This document shows, in pieces, positions 47,248 through 55,528 of a stretch of 64,000 nt of DNA. Where the stretch lies: the NCBI GenBank assembly GCA_039819665.1, contig JBCBRM010000013.1:83449-147448 (forward strand), given 5' to 3'. Origin of the DNA: JAWPMV01 sp039819665 (GTDB lineage Bacteria > Bacteroidota > Bacteroidia > J057). Every line of letters starts with the position of its first letter. Position 1 is the stretch's first letter. The notes under the pieces are model-generated. The model was not told the origin of the DNA, did not search any database, and saw only the letters and a program-made list of their open reading frames with translations. A program made the position numbers and the translations under genes.

Positions 47248-47928
47248 ATGCCTTTCATTAAACTCGATAGCAATTTCCAGGGAGTAAACCTTGGAGCATG
47301 GAGGATTGAGGAGGACGAAATGTTCTTCCTTGAGAGGGTGAAGCTGTACGAAAATGAATGGAAGCGTTTATCTGAGATTTCCCATGCAGAGAAACGTCTC
47401 GAATGGCTTTCCAGTCGCTTGTGTATGAAAGAATTGTTGAAAATCGCCAATGATCAACGGATCGAATCCCTCAACAATCACTACGGCAAACCTTATCTTT
47501 CCAATGATAAACACCACATTAGCTACAGCCACTCTTCCAAATATGCAGCTGCTATTGCTTCTCTTGACTCTGAAGTAGGTATAGATATAGAATACAGAAA
47601 GCGTAAAAAGCCCAGAAATTTACGTACGCGCTTCCTTTTTATGAATGAGGCTGAATTGTCCTTTTACGAGGTAAATTCGAGTATGGAGCTTTTTTTGCTT
47701 ATCTGGAGTACCAAGGAGACCATTTATAAGATGCACGGGCAAGGAGTTGCCTTTAAAGACAACATATTCCTGGATTTTGGCAATTTTTCCCAAAAAGATA
47801 ACGGAATCCTACCTGTCATCGTAAAAAAGGACAATTGGACCAAAAGCTATGAGATTAGCTACGACATACATGATGAGTTTATCCTTACTTATACTCGCGA
47901 GCGCCTGTACGAAGGAGTTCAGCCATGA
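47248..47928 (+). CDS. 4'-phosphopantetheinyl transferase (Sfp type)
   Basis: 226 residues. Motifs GKP (80-82), ISYSHS (91-96), VGIDIE (110-115) and WSTKE (153-157) carry the CoA- and Mg-binding residues of Sfp/AcpT-type transferases, which attach the phosphopantetheine arm of CoA to acyl carrier proteins. No PKS/NRPS genes are nearby, so the target is probably a fatty-acid or secondary-metabolite carrier protein elsewhere. Its last 80 nt are shared with the start of the next gene in a different frame. Confidence 0.92.
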   Translation: MPFIKLDSNFQGVNLGAWRIEEDEMFFLERVKLYENEWKRLSEISHAEKRLEWLSSRLCMKELLKIANDQRIESLNNHYGKPYLSNDKHHISYSHSSKYAAAIASLDSEVGIDIEYRKRKKPRNLRTRFLFMNEAELSFYEVNSSMELFLLIWSTKETIYKMHGQGVAFKDNIFLDFGNFSQKDNGILPVIVKKDNWTKSYEISYDIHDEFILTYTRERLYEGVQP

Positions 47929-48358
47929 GGTAAGTTTTTTAAGTGGGGAAGAACTGAAGAAACTGGTGGCGGAATCGGATAAACCCTATGTTTTGTTGAA
48001 TTTCTACAATACCGCATGTAAGCCTTGCGTTAAAGAGATTCCGGATTTGGCTCAATTGCACGATCATCCTCACAAACATTTAAATGTACATTTTGTCGCT
48101 TTAGATGAGGATAATGATGCAAAGAAAGAATTGAAGCATTTCTGGCAACAATTGGCAATAGAAACCCCCATATATTGTGTAAACAACGAATCATTAAATC
48201 AGTTTTTACGAGAACACAGGCTTTCTTCCACAACAAGTACGCCCCCAATGAGCCTGATTCTGTCCCGCGATGGACGTCTGATCGAAAGTATTAGCACCGT
48301 GACTGATGCAAAAGAAGTCAGTCTAATAATACATAAAGACGAAAGTTTCGGGGATTAA
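47849..48358 (+). CDS. Thioredoxin-like lipoprotein
   Basis: 169 residues. Lipoprotein signal with lipobox ASAC (Cys20) and a short core MSLSLLILAS. A thioredoxin-fold domain begins about residue 32, with active-site Cys57-Lys-Pro-Cys60 in FYNTACKPCVKE. The periplasmic location and CxxC pair suggest a TlpA/ResA-like thiol-disulfide reductant. Its first 80 nt, that is the whole signal peptide, overlap the phosphopantetheinyl transferase gene; ATGs at 47870 and 47873 are alternative starts that would still overlap. Followed by the redoxin gene after 22 bp. Confidence 0.85.
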   Translation: MRLATTYMMSLSLLILASACTKEFSHEVSFLSGEELKKLVAESDKPYVLLNFYNTACKPCVKEIPDLAQLHDHPHKHLNVHFVALDEDNDAKKELKHFWQQLAIETPIYCVNNESLNQFLREHRLSSTTSTPPMSLILSRDGRLIESISTVTDAKEVSLIIHKDESFGD

Positions 48359-48380
48359 TGTTCAACCAAACCATTTTTTT

Positions 48381-48992
48381 ATGACTAAACTTGTTTATAC
48401 TACTTTTCTGGCATTTTTGCTTAGCACAGTACTGCTTTCAGTACCTGCGCTTGCTCAGAAGGTAGACTCCGTAACCGAGTTTGCGCTTACGGATGGAGAA
48501 AAGGTAGTCAAGCTCTCTGATTTTAACGATCAGAAACTGGTCGCAGTCGTATTTACCAGCTCACATTGTAGTTGGGCAAAAAAATATGAAGAGCGTCTCA
48601 AAGAACTTCACCATACCTATGCTGATAAGGGGCTGGCAATCATTGCTGTAAACAGCAACAATGCCGCAATGAACGAAATGGACGATCCCAGTGTGATGAG
48701 GACCGTTACTGTTTTCCCTTTTCCTTATCTAAAAGATGAGGATCAGTCAGTTGCAAAGATGTTTCAGGCGAAAAAGAACCCAGAAGTATTTTTGCTTAAA
48801 CCTGCTGGGGCAGGTTTCAAGGTCGTATATAGTGGGAAAATCGACGACAATCCCCTTGACGCCAAACTTGTAAAGCAGAATTTTCTACATGACGCCATTG
48901 ATAGTTTGCTTCAAGGATCAAATCCTGCGATCGAGCATAGCCCGGCAAGTGGCTGCCTGATCAAAACCATGGATGAGGCTCCTAGTAGATAG
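48381..48992 (+). CDS. Exported redoxin-domain protein with single active-site cysteine
   Basis: 203 residues, signal peptide ending ALA|Q. A thioredoxin/AhpC-like fold begins near 30 with FTSSHCSWAKKYEERL: Cys63 is present but the second cysteine of a CxxC motif is not (CSWA). A conserved second cysteine lies near the C-terminus (SGCLIK, Cys192), as seen in peroxiredoxin-like redoxins where a distant resolving cysteine pairs with the first. It forms a cluster with the preceding thioredoxin lipoprotein and is followed by a terminator. Function: periplasmic peroxide or disulfide handling (inference). Confidence 0.85.
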   Translation: MTKLVYTTFLAFLLSTVLLSVPALAQKVDSVTEFALTDGEKVVKLSDFNDQKLVAVVFTSSHCSWAKKYEERLKELHHTYADKGLAIIAVNSNNAAMNEMDDPSVMRTVTVFPFPYLKDEDQSVAKMFQAKKNPEVFLLKPAGAGFKVVYSGKIDDNPLDAKLVKQNFLHDAIDSLLQGSNPAIEHSPASGCLIKTMDEAPSR

Positions 48993-49031
48993 ATTACAAG
49001 ACATATAAGCTCATTTGAGTAAAATTATACT

Positions 49032-49062
49032 GCGCCTGCAAAGATTCTTTGCAGGCGCTTTA
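49032..49062 (+). terminator. Intrinsic terminator after the redoxin gene
   Basis: Perfect 11-bp stem GCGCCTGCAAA / TTTGCAGGCGC with a GATTC loop, followed by TTTAG. The U-tract is short, so termination may be partial. Confidence 0.75.
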
Positions 49063-49146
49063 GCTTGTGGAGTTCTATACCATCCCTCCCCATTCATCAA
49101 AGCAAGGAGGACATAGCTTTATTACCTGCTTATGAATTTTCCCCTG

Positions 49147-49180
49147 ATTTGACGTTTTAAGCATCTTTTTATGTAATTTC
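49147..49180 (+). promoter_or_regulatory. Candidate Bacteroidota promoter for the His-rich lipoprotein gene
   Basis: TTTG at 49147 and TAATTTCA at about 49173 resemble the -33 TTTG and -7 TAnnTTTG boxes of Bacteroidota (one mismatch pair in the latter) with suitable spacing, about 45 bp before the ATG at 49226. Confidence 0.3.
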
Positions 49181-49225
49181 ACCAGCTCAAACCAAAAATG
49201 TTGAAAACAATTACACACGAATAAA

Positions 49226-50116
49226 ATGAAAGTAACAATCTCAAGGCTGCTCATGGCGGCTTTACTCGTATTTTTCTATGCATGTGGTGGTAGCGATTCT
49301 GGTTCTCACTCACATGAAGAAGGAACCAGCCACGAAAATCATGAAGGACATGATGAGGCGGGCGAAGAAGGAAAAGGTGAAGCAGCAGGAGAGGGAATGA
49401 GTGAGAGTAAATCCATGGTTAAAGGAGATATCAAAGTTACCCCTTTAAGTGGCTCTCCGGACTTCCCTAAAGCTAAACTGGCCCTGAAAGGTAAAGTAGA
49501 AGCAGGAGATGATGGTACGCATACCTTCAATTTTGATGTCAAAGACTATGAATTAGGGGCTCAAACCCAAAAGCCTGCGCCTTTGGCAAACTCAGGTAAA
49601 GGACAGCACATCCACTTCATTGTTGACAATGGGCCTTATTCAGCTCATTATGAGCCTACAGTTACCAGCGAAAAGCTTCAGGAGCCTGGAAACCATGTAG
49701 TATTGGCTTTCCTTTCTCGCTCTTATCATGAGAGTGTGAAAAATAATAAGTCTTTTGTGGTAACTCAGGTTCAAACGGGTGATACAGATGCTGCTGAGGC
49801 TGACCTTTCAGCTATGCACATGTTTTACAGCCGTCCTAAGGGAACCTACAAAGGAGAAGATACAAAGAAGCTTCTTCTCGACTTCTTCCTCTTAAACGTA
49901 GACGAAGGCCTTTCAGAAGAAGGCTATAAGGTGCACACCTTTATTAACGGAGAAGAATTTCTCCTTACTTCCTGGGAGCCTTACGTAATTGAAGGTTTAC
50001 CTATGGGAGAGGTTGAAATCAAAATGACCCTGGTTGATGGAAAGGGTGATATGGTTCCCGGACCTTTCAATACAGTTACCAGAACGGTTACCCTGGCACC
50101 TGCCGATCCTTCGTAA
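49226..50116 (+). CDS. Lipoprotein with histidine-rich N-terminal linker
   Basis: 296 residues. Lipobox FYAC gives Cys20. Residues 27-62 are dense in His, Glu and Gly (SHSHEEGTSHENHEGHDE), an arrangement seen in metal-binding linkers. The ordered part (about 65-296) includes GQHIHFIVDNGPYSAHYEP and a C-terminal half with beta-sandwich character (VHTFINGEEFLLTSWEPYVIEGLPMGEVEIKMTLVDG). No family is recognised, though the middle resembles copper/iron-related periplasmic proteins that keep histidine-methionine surfaces. A metal-binding role is inference from composition. Confidence 0.6.
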   Translation: MKVTISRLLMAALLVFFYACGGSDSGSHSHEEGTSHENHEGHDEAGEEGKGEAAGEGMSESKSMVKGDIKVTPLSGSPDFPKAKLALKGKVEAGDDGTHTFNFDVKDYELGAQTQKPAPLANSGKGQHIHFIVDNGPYSAHYEPTVTSEKLQEPGNHVVLAFLSRSYHESVKNNKSFVVTQVQTGDTDAAEADLSAMHMFYSRPKGTYKGEDTKKLLLDFFLLNVDEGLSEEGYKVHTFINGEEFLLTSWEPYVIEGLPMGEVEIKMTLVDGKGDMVPGPFNTVTRTVTLAPADPS

Positions 50117-50140
50117 ACACGAAACATTTTATATAATCAG

Positions 50141-50176
50141 CCGGATTTGTACCTTTGGTGCAAATCCGGATTTTTT
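50141..50176 (+). terminator. Terminator of the His-rich lipoprotein gene, abutting pyrD
   Basis: CCGGATTTG (50141-50149) pairs with CAAATCCGG (50161-50169); TACC/GGTG extend the stem around a TTT loop, then six T run straight into the pyrD ATG at 50177. The element TACCTTTG (50150-50157) matches the Bacteroidota -7 consensus TAnnTTTG and could start pyrD transcripts from within the hairpin. Confidence 0.85.
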
Positions 50177-51214
50177 ATGTATAAATCTCTGCTGCGACCG
50201 ATCTTTTTCTCCCTGGATGCTGAAAAAGCCCACCACCTAACCTTTAGCCTCTTAAAATTTTCTTTATCGCTTCCTTTGGTTCGAGATCTGTTTAGAATCA
50301 ATACCGAACTCAGTCTTAAAAGTCTGGAAGTCAAAGAATTTGGCCTGACGTTTAAAAATCCGTTAGGATTAGCGGCTGGTTTTGATAAGGATGCCTATAT
50401 CGGTGATAAATGGAAGTATATGGGATTTGGCTTTGTAGAGTTTGGGACAGTGACCCCAAGACCTCAAATAGGCAATCCCAAGCCACGCCTCTTCCGTTTA
50501 CGAAGAGATCGTGCTGTCATCAATCGTATGGGTTTCAACAATGCCGGTGCAGATGCCATGCTAAAAAAACTCAAACGGATGAAGAAGGGGGATATGGTCA
50601 TTGGGATGAACATTGGCAAAAATAAAGATACCCCCAATGAAAAAGCCGTAGATGATTATGTGTACTGCTTTGAATTGCTCTTTGACTATGTAGACTACTT
50701 TGTGGTAAACGTTAGTTCACCAAATACACCTGGATTACGTAGTTTGCAGGAGAAGGAACCCCTGACTCAGTTATTATTGACGCTACAGGATCTGAATAAG
50801 AAAAAGGAACAACCCAAGCCTTTACTTCTGAAAATTGCTCCTGACCTTACAGAATCTCAGTTGGATGATATCGTAGAAGTTGCAGAGAAGGCCCAGCTAT
50901 CAGGATTAATAGCAACCAATACTACCATATCCCGGGAGGATCTTGATACGCCCAAAGCCGATGTAGAGGCTATGGGAGCCGGAGGACTCAGCGGATTACC
51001 CCTGACTCACACTTCCTGGGAGATCATGAATTATATCCACAAAAAGACAGACGGTAAACTCCCCTTGATTGGAGTAGGAGGTATCATGGAACCCCTGGAT
51101 GCGAAAATGCGCATGCAGGGAGGAGCTTCACTGGTCCAGGTCTATAGTGGATATGTGTATGAAGGACCCGGCTTTGTAAAGCGTATTTTGAAGGCACTGG
51201 CCTTTCCGAAATAA
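50177..51214 (+). CDS. pyrD: Dihydroorotate dehydrogenase (quinone), class 2
   Basis: 345 residues from the ATG at 50177; a longer TTG start would run back through a terminator hairpin and is rejected. N-terminal amphipathic helices (1-45) are those with which class 2 enzymes reach quinone at the membrane. FMN-barrel motifs: LGLAAGFDKD, FVEFGTVTPRPQIGNPKPR, NRMGFNN, and VNVSSPNTPGLR with catalytic Ser181; GLSGLPL and GVGGI near the end. It converts dihydroorotate to orotate in pyrimidine synthesis. The T-tract of the preceding terminator directly touches the start codon, leaving no Shine-Dalgarno sequence. Confidence 0.96.
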   Translation: MYKSLLRPIFFSLDAEKAHHLTFSLLKFSLSLPLVRDLFRINTELSLKSLEVKEFGLTFKNPLGLAAGFDKDAYIGDKWKYMGFGFVEFGTVTPRPQIGNPKPRLFRLRRDRAVINRMGFNNAGADAMLKKLKRMKKGDMVIGMNIGKNKDTPNEKAVDDYVYCFELLFDYVDYFVVNVSSPNTPGLRSLQEKEPLTQLLLTLQDLNKKKEQPKPLLLKIAPDLTESQLDDIVEVAEKAQLSGLIATNTTISREDLDTPKADVEAMGAGGLSGLPLTHTSWEIMNYIHKKTDGKLPLIGVGGIMEPLDAKMRMQGGASLVQVYSGYVYEGPGFVKRILKALAFPK

Positions 51215-51401
51215 CTAATAAAAACAAAGGGGAGTAGACCGATTATCACTTTCCCATTTATCTTTATTTTATTTGATGACATAGAGTCGCATAAGCAAAA
51301 GAATTGTTTAAATTGCAACAATGTTGCATTTGTGCGATTGAATGCAGCTAAGCAAAAAAAAAACAACGCTTAGGCTCTCTATTAATTTAAAAGGTTTCAG
51401 C

Positions 51402-52037
51402 ATGAAGACTACGGCATCAGTTCAAAATTGGGCAATCGGAACAACTCCAGATGTTCTGGAGAATATTCATCAAAAAGATATTAATATAGCCGTTTACGAA
51501 AGAGATCTCACCGAGTTTGAAGCTGAAATAGAACATTTGCTTGAACAGAATATAGAATTAAAGCTGAGTGGGGATGCTGCGACGATTCATGAGGAACTCA
51601 AAAAAGCGATTGATCCTAATACAAGCCCACAAATCACTCAGGATATCCTGGATCTTGTAGATTTATTTAAAGGTATTAGTGGGTCAGAAAAGATTCGGTT
51701 GCTACTGGCGACAATAAATGTCAACATGTGTAGAAAATTTCATACGGATGTAAATGATATTCGTATGCTTTGTACCTACAGCGGTCCGGGTACCCTGTGG
51801 CTTACCGAAGATAACATAAACCGAAATGGATTAGGTACCCCTGAAGGGAATGCCAGCATCGTTATTGACGAAGGCAAAATTCAGCAGGCCAAAACGGGTG
51901 CTGCAATTCTCCTAAAGGGAGCCATATATCCCAAAGAAGGAACTAAAGCAGTTGTTCATCGCAGTCCTACCATTGAAGAAAGCGGAGAAAGAAGATTGTT
52001 GCTGCGCGTTGATACGGGTAAATTCAGATACTTTTAA
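51402..52037 (+). CDS. DUF1826 domain-containing protein
   Basis: 211 residues from the ATG at 51402; the 20 codons before it are not supported. The DUF1826 signature CRKFHTDVNDIRMLCTYSGPGTLWL (continuing as EDNINRNG) is complete in the middle, and the last part reads HRSPTIEESGERRLLLRVD. Proteins of this family are cytoplasmic, bind metal through the His/Cys motifs by prediction, and in Pseudomonas and relatives are often under zinc-uptake (Zur) control. Their reaction is unknown. Its last bases are followed by a broken GNAT gene. Confidence 0.88.
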   Translation: MKTTASVQNWAIGTTPDVLENIHQKDINIAVYERDLTEFEAEIEHLLEQNIELKLSGDAATIHEELKKAIDPNTSPQITQDILDLVDLFKGISGSEKIRLLLATINVNMCRKFHTDVNDIRMLCTYSGPGTLWLTEDNINRNGLGTPEGNASIVIDEGKIQQAKTGAAILLKGAIYPKEGTKAVVHRSPTIEESGERRLLLRVDTGKFRYF

Positions 52038-52038
52038 G

Positions 52039-52518
52039 GCTTTGGTTAAAGAATTATCTCTCTTTAAACAGTATTTTTGAAAAATTTCCAAGCAATTTAA
52101 CCCCCCTTGGTACTCTCCTGAACCTTTCTTATCCCTGCATAGGTTTTCTAAAGAGCTGAAAGAACTCTCAAGGAAGTATGTGCCTCCTGAAGGTTCTTTA
52201 TGTTTTGTTTTTGCAGAAGATGAAGCTGTGGCATGGTATGGAATCCGTAAGTGGGAAGGGGAAATCTGCGAGCTGAAAAGAATGTATATCCGCAAAGCTT
52301 ATCGAGGACAGGGATTGGGAAAGAGACTCCTTATAAAATCCATTGGAAAGGCTCAGGAATTGGGGTATAGGAAAATAAGATTAGATACTCTGCCTTGAAT
52401 GAAGGCCGCTATTGAATTGTATAAAAACCAGAGATTTGAGAAAATTGAAACATATCGGTTCAATCCCATCAAAGGAACAAAGTATTTTGAGAATGTACTG
52501 ATTAACAGTAAGGCTTAA
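52039..52518 (+). pseudogene. GNAT acetyltransferase remnant with two in-frame TGA stops
   Basis: One reading frame (frame of 52180) is interrupted by TGA at 52078-52080 and 52396-52398 but keeps family features throughout: KYVPPEGSLCFVF, the acetyl-CoA loop YRGQGLGKRLL, KIRLDTLP, and after the second stop MKAAIELYKNQRFEKIETY, ending IKGTKYFENVL. Intact relatives normally read LDTLPSMKAAIELY, so the second TGA most simply replaces a TCA serine codon. An ordinary N-terminus is not visible upstream of 52039. Probably non-functional. Confidence 0.8.
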
Positions 52519-52664
52519 CTTTAACCAGAATTATAAGAATAAAGTGGATGGAAATTTCTACCTGGATTCGTTAGCTAGGTGTGGAGGTGTTTAGGGTAAA
52601 GGTTGCCGATTTAGAATAATTGCGCTTCAGCTACTTACAGATAGAAACCCGACAATAATTTATC

Positions 52665-53408
52665 ATGAAACCCAGAAATATCATCTTATTATTCGCCCTT
52701 TTGATTATTATCGGTTTGGCTTTGTGGGGATGGATGCTAAGCCTCACCTGGGGGCAATCAAATCCCAATGAGCTACTCGTAGATATGGGAAAAACAGGGG
52801 CCTCTCTTTCATTAATTACGGTCATTGGAGGCCTGGTACAATTTCTCCTGAAAAACCGCGAGTTGCGAAATCAGAAAAAGGTAGAGAAAATCACTTTCTA
52901 CCGAAATGTCCTGAATGATTTAAAAGAGGTATATGATAAAGTAGAAAGAGCTCGACTACTCATTGAAGCCCATCGTACCGCAAAAACCTATGGAGAGCAA
53001 ATGCGAGAATTGATCGGAGGAGTGGTAAATCTTCACAATATAAAGCGAGCCCTCAATCCTGAGTTTCCTCAGCTGGATGAAGAACTCCGGCCATCTATAA
53101 ATGCCATGAATAATTTCATCAAAAACCTCCTCAATGAATATCGCGACAACTATAAACACATAGCTGTCCTTCAGCAAATAGATGAGGAAAAGAAAAAGAA
53201 TCTTATTGAGACAGAAGGAGCTGAGGAAAAACCCGACATCAGCGAATCAGACATTCCTTCATATGCCTGGGAGCGAATCAAAGATTTGGAAGCTTTGAAG
53301 GTTCTAAGGGATGATTTGGAGTATGATGAATACAAAAATCTGTTTTTGTCCCACCTGGATAGTGCCTCTGCAGTTTTGAGAAGCCGTATACCGGTTGAAG
53401 AGGAATAA
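52665..53408 (+). CDS. Membrane protein with two N-terminal helices and a cytoplasmic helical domain
   Basis: 247 residues. Two hydrophobic helices (about 5-25 IILLFALLIIIGLALWGWML and 45-64 ASLSLITVIGGLVQFLL) precede a long charged helical part (65-247; NRELRNQKKVEKITFYRNVLNDLKEVYDK, ELRPSINAMNNFIKNLLNEYRDNY). No family is recognised. The arrangement resembles bacterial proteins with helical cytoplasmic domains that oligomerise at the membrane, but no catalytic motif is visible. Stand-alone gene. Confidence 0.7.
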   Translation: MKPRNIILLFALLIIIGLALWGWMLSLTWGQSNPNELLVDMGKTGASLSLITVIGGLVQFLLKNRELRNQKKVEKITFYRNVLNDLKEVYDKVERARLLIEAHRTAKTYGEQMRELIGGVVNLHNIKRALNPEFPQLDEELRPSINAMNNFIKNLLNEYRDNYKHIAVLQQIDEEKKKNLIETEGAEEKPDISESDIPSYAWERIKDLEALKVLRDDLEYDEYKNLFLSHLDSASAVLRSRIPVEEE

Positions 53409-53572
53409 TTTCAAGAGTATTTTTTTGATATGATTACGGGTAAAGTTGAAAGAAAGGGATACCAAGAAATAAACACTCCATTTGAAGATTGAAAACTTTG
53501 GCACTCTACTACCTCTCCATAAAAAAGTATTAGGTTTCCTCAACCTAAGGAAATAGTCCTTAATTTCCCCAC

Positions 53573-54268
53573 ATGAAAAAAATAGGAATTCTGGGAGGTA
53601 TAGGCCCCGAATCAAGTATCGAATACTACCGCCTGATCATCAAGGGTTTCAGAGAGAGAGTATCGGGTAATGAATACCCGGAGATATTGATTCATAGCAT
53701 CAATATGAGGGAAATGCTTTCCTACGTTTTTGAGGAAAAATGGGAAGTTTTGGTTGAATTTTTGAAAGATCGTATTGCTGTTTTGGAGAAATCCGGCCTT
53801 GATTATGTGGCTATGGCATCAAATACACCACATGTGGTTTTTGATCAGCTGGCATCGAGGGTAGCGGTAGGAATGATCAGTATTGTAGAAGAAAGTTGTA
53901 AACGAGTACAGAACTCCGACCTACAAAAAGTGGGCTTATTAGGAACGAAATCAACCATGTCCAAAGGCTTTTACCAGGATGTTGCTAAGAAAAGGGACAT
54001 AGAAATCTTCATTCCAGCTGAAAAGGAGCAAGATCGTGTGCATGAAATCTATATGCAGGAATTGGTCTTCAATCATATCATACCGGAAAGTAAGGCTGAA
54101 TTGATGGAGATCGTTAATGAGATGAGGCTGAATGAAGGGATCGAAGGGCTGATATTGGGAGGAACCGAACTTCCACTGATGCTGAAACAAGAAGATTTTG
54201 AAGGAATCAAAGTCTTTAACACAACCCAAATACATGTAGATGCGATCTTAGATAAGATGTTAGCTTAA
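53573..54268 (+). CDS. Aspartate/glutamate racemase-family protein lacking both catalytic cysteines
   Basis: 231 residues, with the family's opening GILGGIGPESSIEYY (5-19), middle part KVGLLGTKSTM and C-terminal LILGGTELPLM. True racemases of the family need two cysteines: one in CNTxH and one in GCTE. Here they read Ser83 (ASNTPH, 82-87) and Gly197 (GGTEL), so the normal two-base chemistry is not possible. Proteins with this ASNTPH/GGTEL signature form a branch that is often annotated as racemase. Real function unknown. It may be co-transcribed with the methyltransferase 25 bp downstream. Confidence 0.85.
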   Translation: MKKIGILGGIGPESSIEYYRLIIKGFRERVSGNEYPEILIHSINMREMLSYVFEEKWEVLVEFLKDRIAVLEKSGLDYVAMASNTPHVVFDQLASRVAVGMISIVEESCKRVQNSDLQKVGLLGTKSTMSKGFYQDVAKKRDIEIFIPAEKEQDRVHEIYMQELVFNHIIPESKAELMEIVNEMRLNEGIEGLILGGTELPLMLKQEDFEGIKVFNTTQIHVDAILDKMLA

Positions 54269-54293
54269 TTTTAGCAGGAAGACCAATAGATAT

Positions 54294-54875
54294 ATGGATC
54301 AAACAAAAATCTCAGATATACCCGCAGCCTTCCCTCAATTAGAAGCCAAATGCAAAGAAATCGGTTTTACGATGCCTTCGGATATCTACATTGGAACTTT
54401 GTTAAAAAGTTTGATTGCCTCAAAGACGCAGGCAAATGTACTGGAACTGGGAACGGGAATCGGTCTTTCCCTTGCCTGGATGATAGAGGGACTAGAAAGT
54501 TCTTCCAAGCTGATCAGCATAGACAATGATCCTGCTTTAATTGAAATTGCGCTAGAATATTTTGGGAAGGATGCTCGGGTTCAAATCTTATGTGAGGATG
54601 GGAGTCTATGGATCAGAAATTATCAGGGAGAGAAGTTTGATCTGGTATTTGCAGATGCATGGCCAGGTAAGTATAGTGAGCTGGAGGAGATCCTGGCCTT
54701 GATAAAGCCCGGAGGCTTCTACATCATTGATGATATGAATCCTCAGCCTAATTGGCCAGATGGGCATCAGGAGAAGGCAGAAGCTTTAGTTGCTTATTTG
54801 GAGACCCGTAAGGATTTCAGCCTGACAAAAATGAACTGGTCTACAGGGGTGATCTTGATGACTAGAAAAGGATAA
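54294..54875 (+). CDS. Class I SAM-dependent O-methyltransferase-like protein
   Basis: 193 residues. SAM-binding motif I VLELGTGIGLSLAWM (48-62), acidic motif II SIDNDPALIEIA, and FDLVFADAWPGKY match small-molecule O-methyltransferases of the class I fold. The catechol-type divalent metal site is only weakly visible (DDMNP). Substrate unknown. It begins 25 bp after the racemase-like gene and likely shares its transcript. Confidence 0.85.
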   Translation: MDQTKISDIPAAFPQLEAKCKEIGFTMPSDIYIGTLLKSLIASKTQANVLELGTGIGLSLAWMIEGLESSSKLISIDNDPALIEIALEYFGKDARVQILCEDGSLWIRNYQGEKFDLVFADAWPGKYSELEEILALIKPGGFYIIDDMNPQPNWPDGHQEKAEALVAYLETRKDFSLTKMNWSTGVILMTRKG

Positions 54876-54990
54876 TTGATTTCTTGCGAAATAGGAATGA
54901 TTCTTGGTTTAGTGGAAATGGATTTATTGCAGAATGAGAGCCTTTAACGCAAATATTTGCAGAAGCTCCAGAACAAGAATCGCAGATCAA

Positions 54991-55428
54991 ATGGAAGCAA
55001 AACAGAAACTCGAACTCCTGCATTCGGAGTATTTACATATTCAGCGGACCATGGAGGATTTTGACAGCAGAGCCCTTACCCTTAAGATTTGGGCAAGTTG
55101 TTTCTCAATTTTCTTATTAGGGCTGGTTTTGTATGTACAAAAGGAATTACTCTTCATGCTCCCACCGCTGACCACTATTATTTTCTGGCTTATCGAAACC
55201 CAATGGAAGACCTTTCAATATGCACACTATGAACGGGCCGGAAAAATTGAAGCATTTTTCGCAGGAAAGGGAAATGATATTCACCCCATGCAGATTGGAA
55301 CAGATTGGTATAAAAGCTGGAAAGCAGGAGGATTTTTACGTTTCATAAAAACCGCCTTACGCGCTCATGTTATTTTACCACACGGGATTCTTTTGTTCAT
55401 CAGTATTCTTCCCTACATCCAAAGATAG
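54991..55428 (+). CDS. Small multi-pass membrane protein
   Basis: 145 residues from ATG 54991; an upstream ATG (54934) would add 19 mostly polar residues and is less convincing. Three to four hydrophobic segments are seen (IWASCFSIFLLGLVLYV, LLFMLPPLTTIIFWLIE, AHVILPHGILLFISILPYI) with short charged loops. The N-terminal stretch KQKLELLHSEYLHIQRTMEDF is helical. No family is recognised. Confidence 0.6.
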   Translation: MEAKQKLELLHSEYLHIQRTMEDFDSRALTLKIWASCFSIFLLGLVLYVQKELLFMLPPLTTIIFWLIETQWKTFQYAHYERAGKIEAFFAGKGNDIHPMQIGTDWYKSWKAGGFLRFIKTALRAHVILPHGILLFISILPYIQR

Positions 55429-55528
55429 TTAGAGGAGATTTTCCTAAAATTACCTAAACGAAGAAAAATACGGACGGAGTTAAAGTGATCAGAATTGCTT
55501 AATTTTTCCTGAAACAAATTAAGTACAC

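Noticed and set aside
50147..50176. TTG start giving a longer PyrD
   Set aside because: The added codons are the terminator stem; the protein homology begins at MYKSLLRP.
54934..54990. Earlier ATG for the small membrane protein
   Set aside because: The added 19 residues are polar, unlike the rest, and lack a convincing ribosome-binding site; the later ATG is preferred, though not proven.
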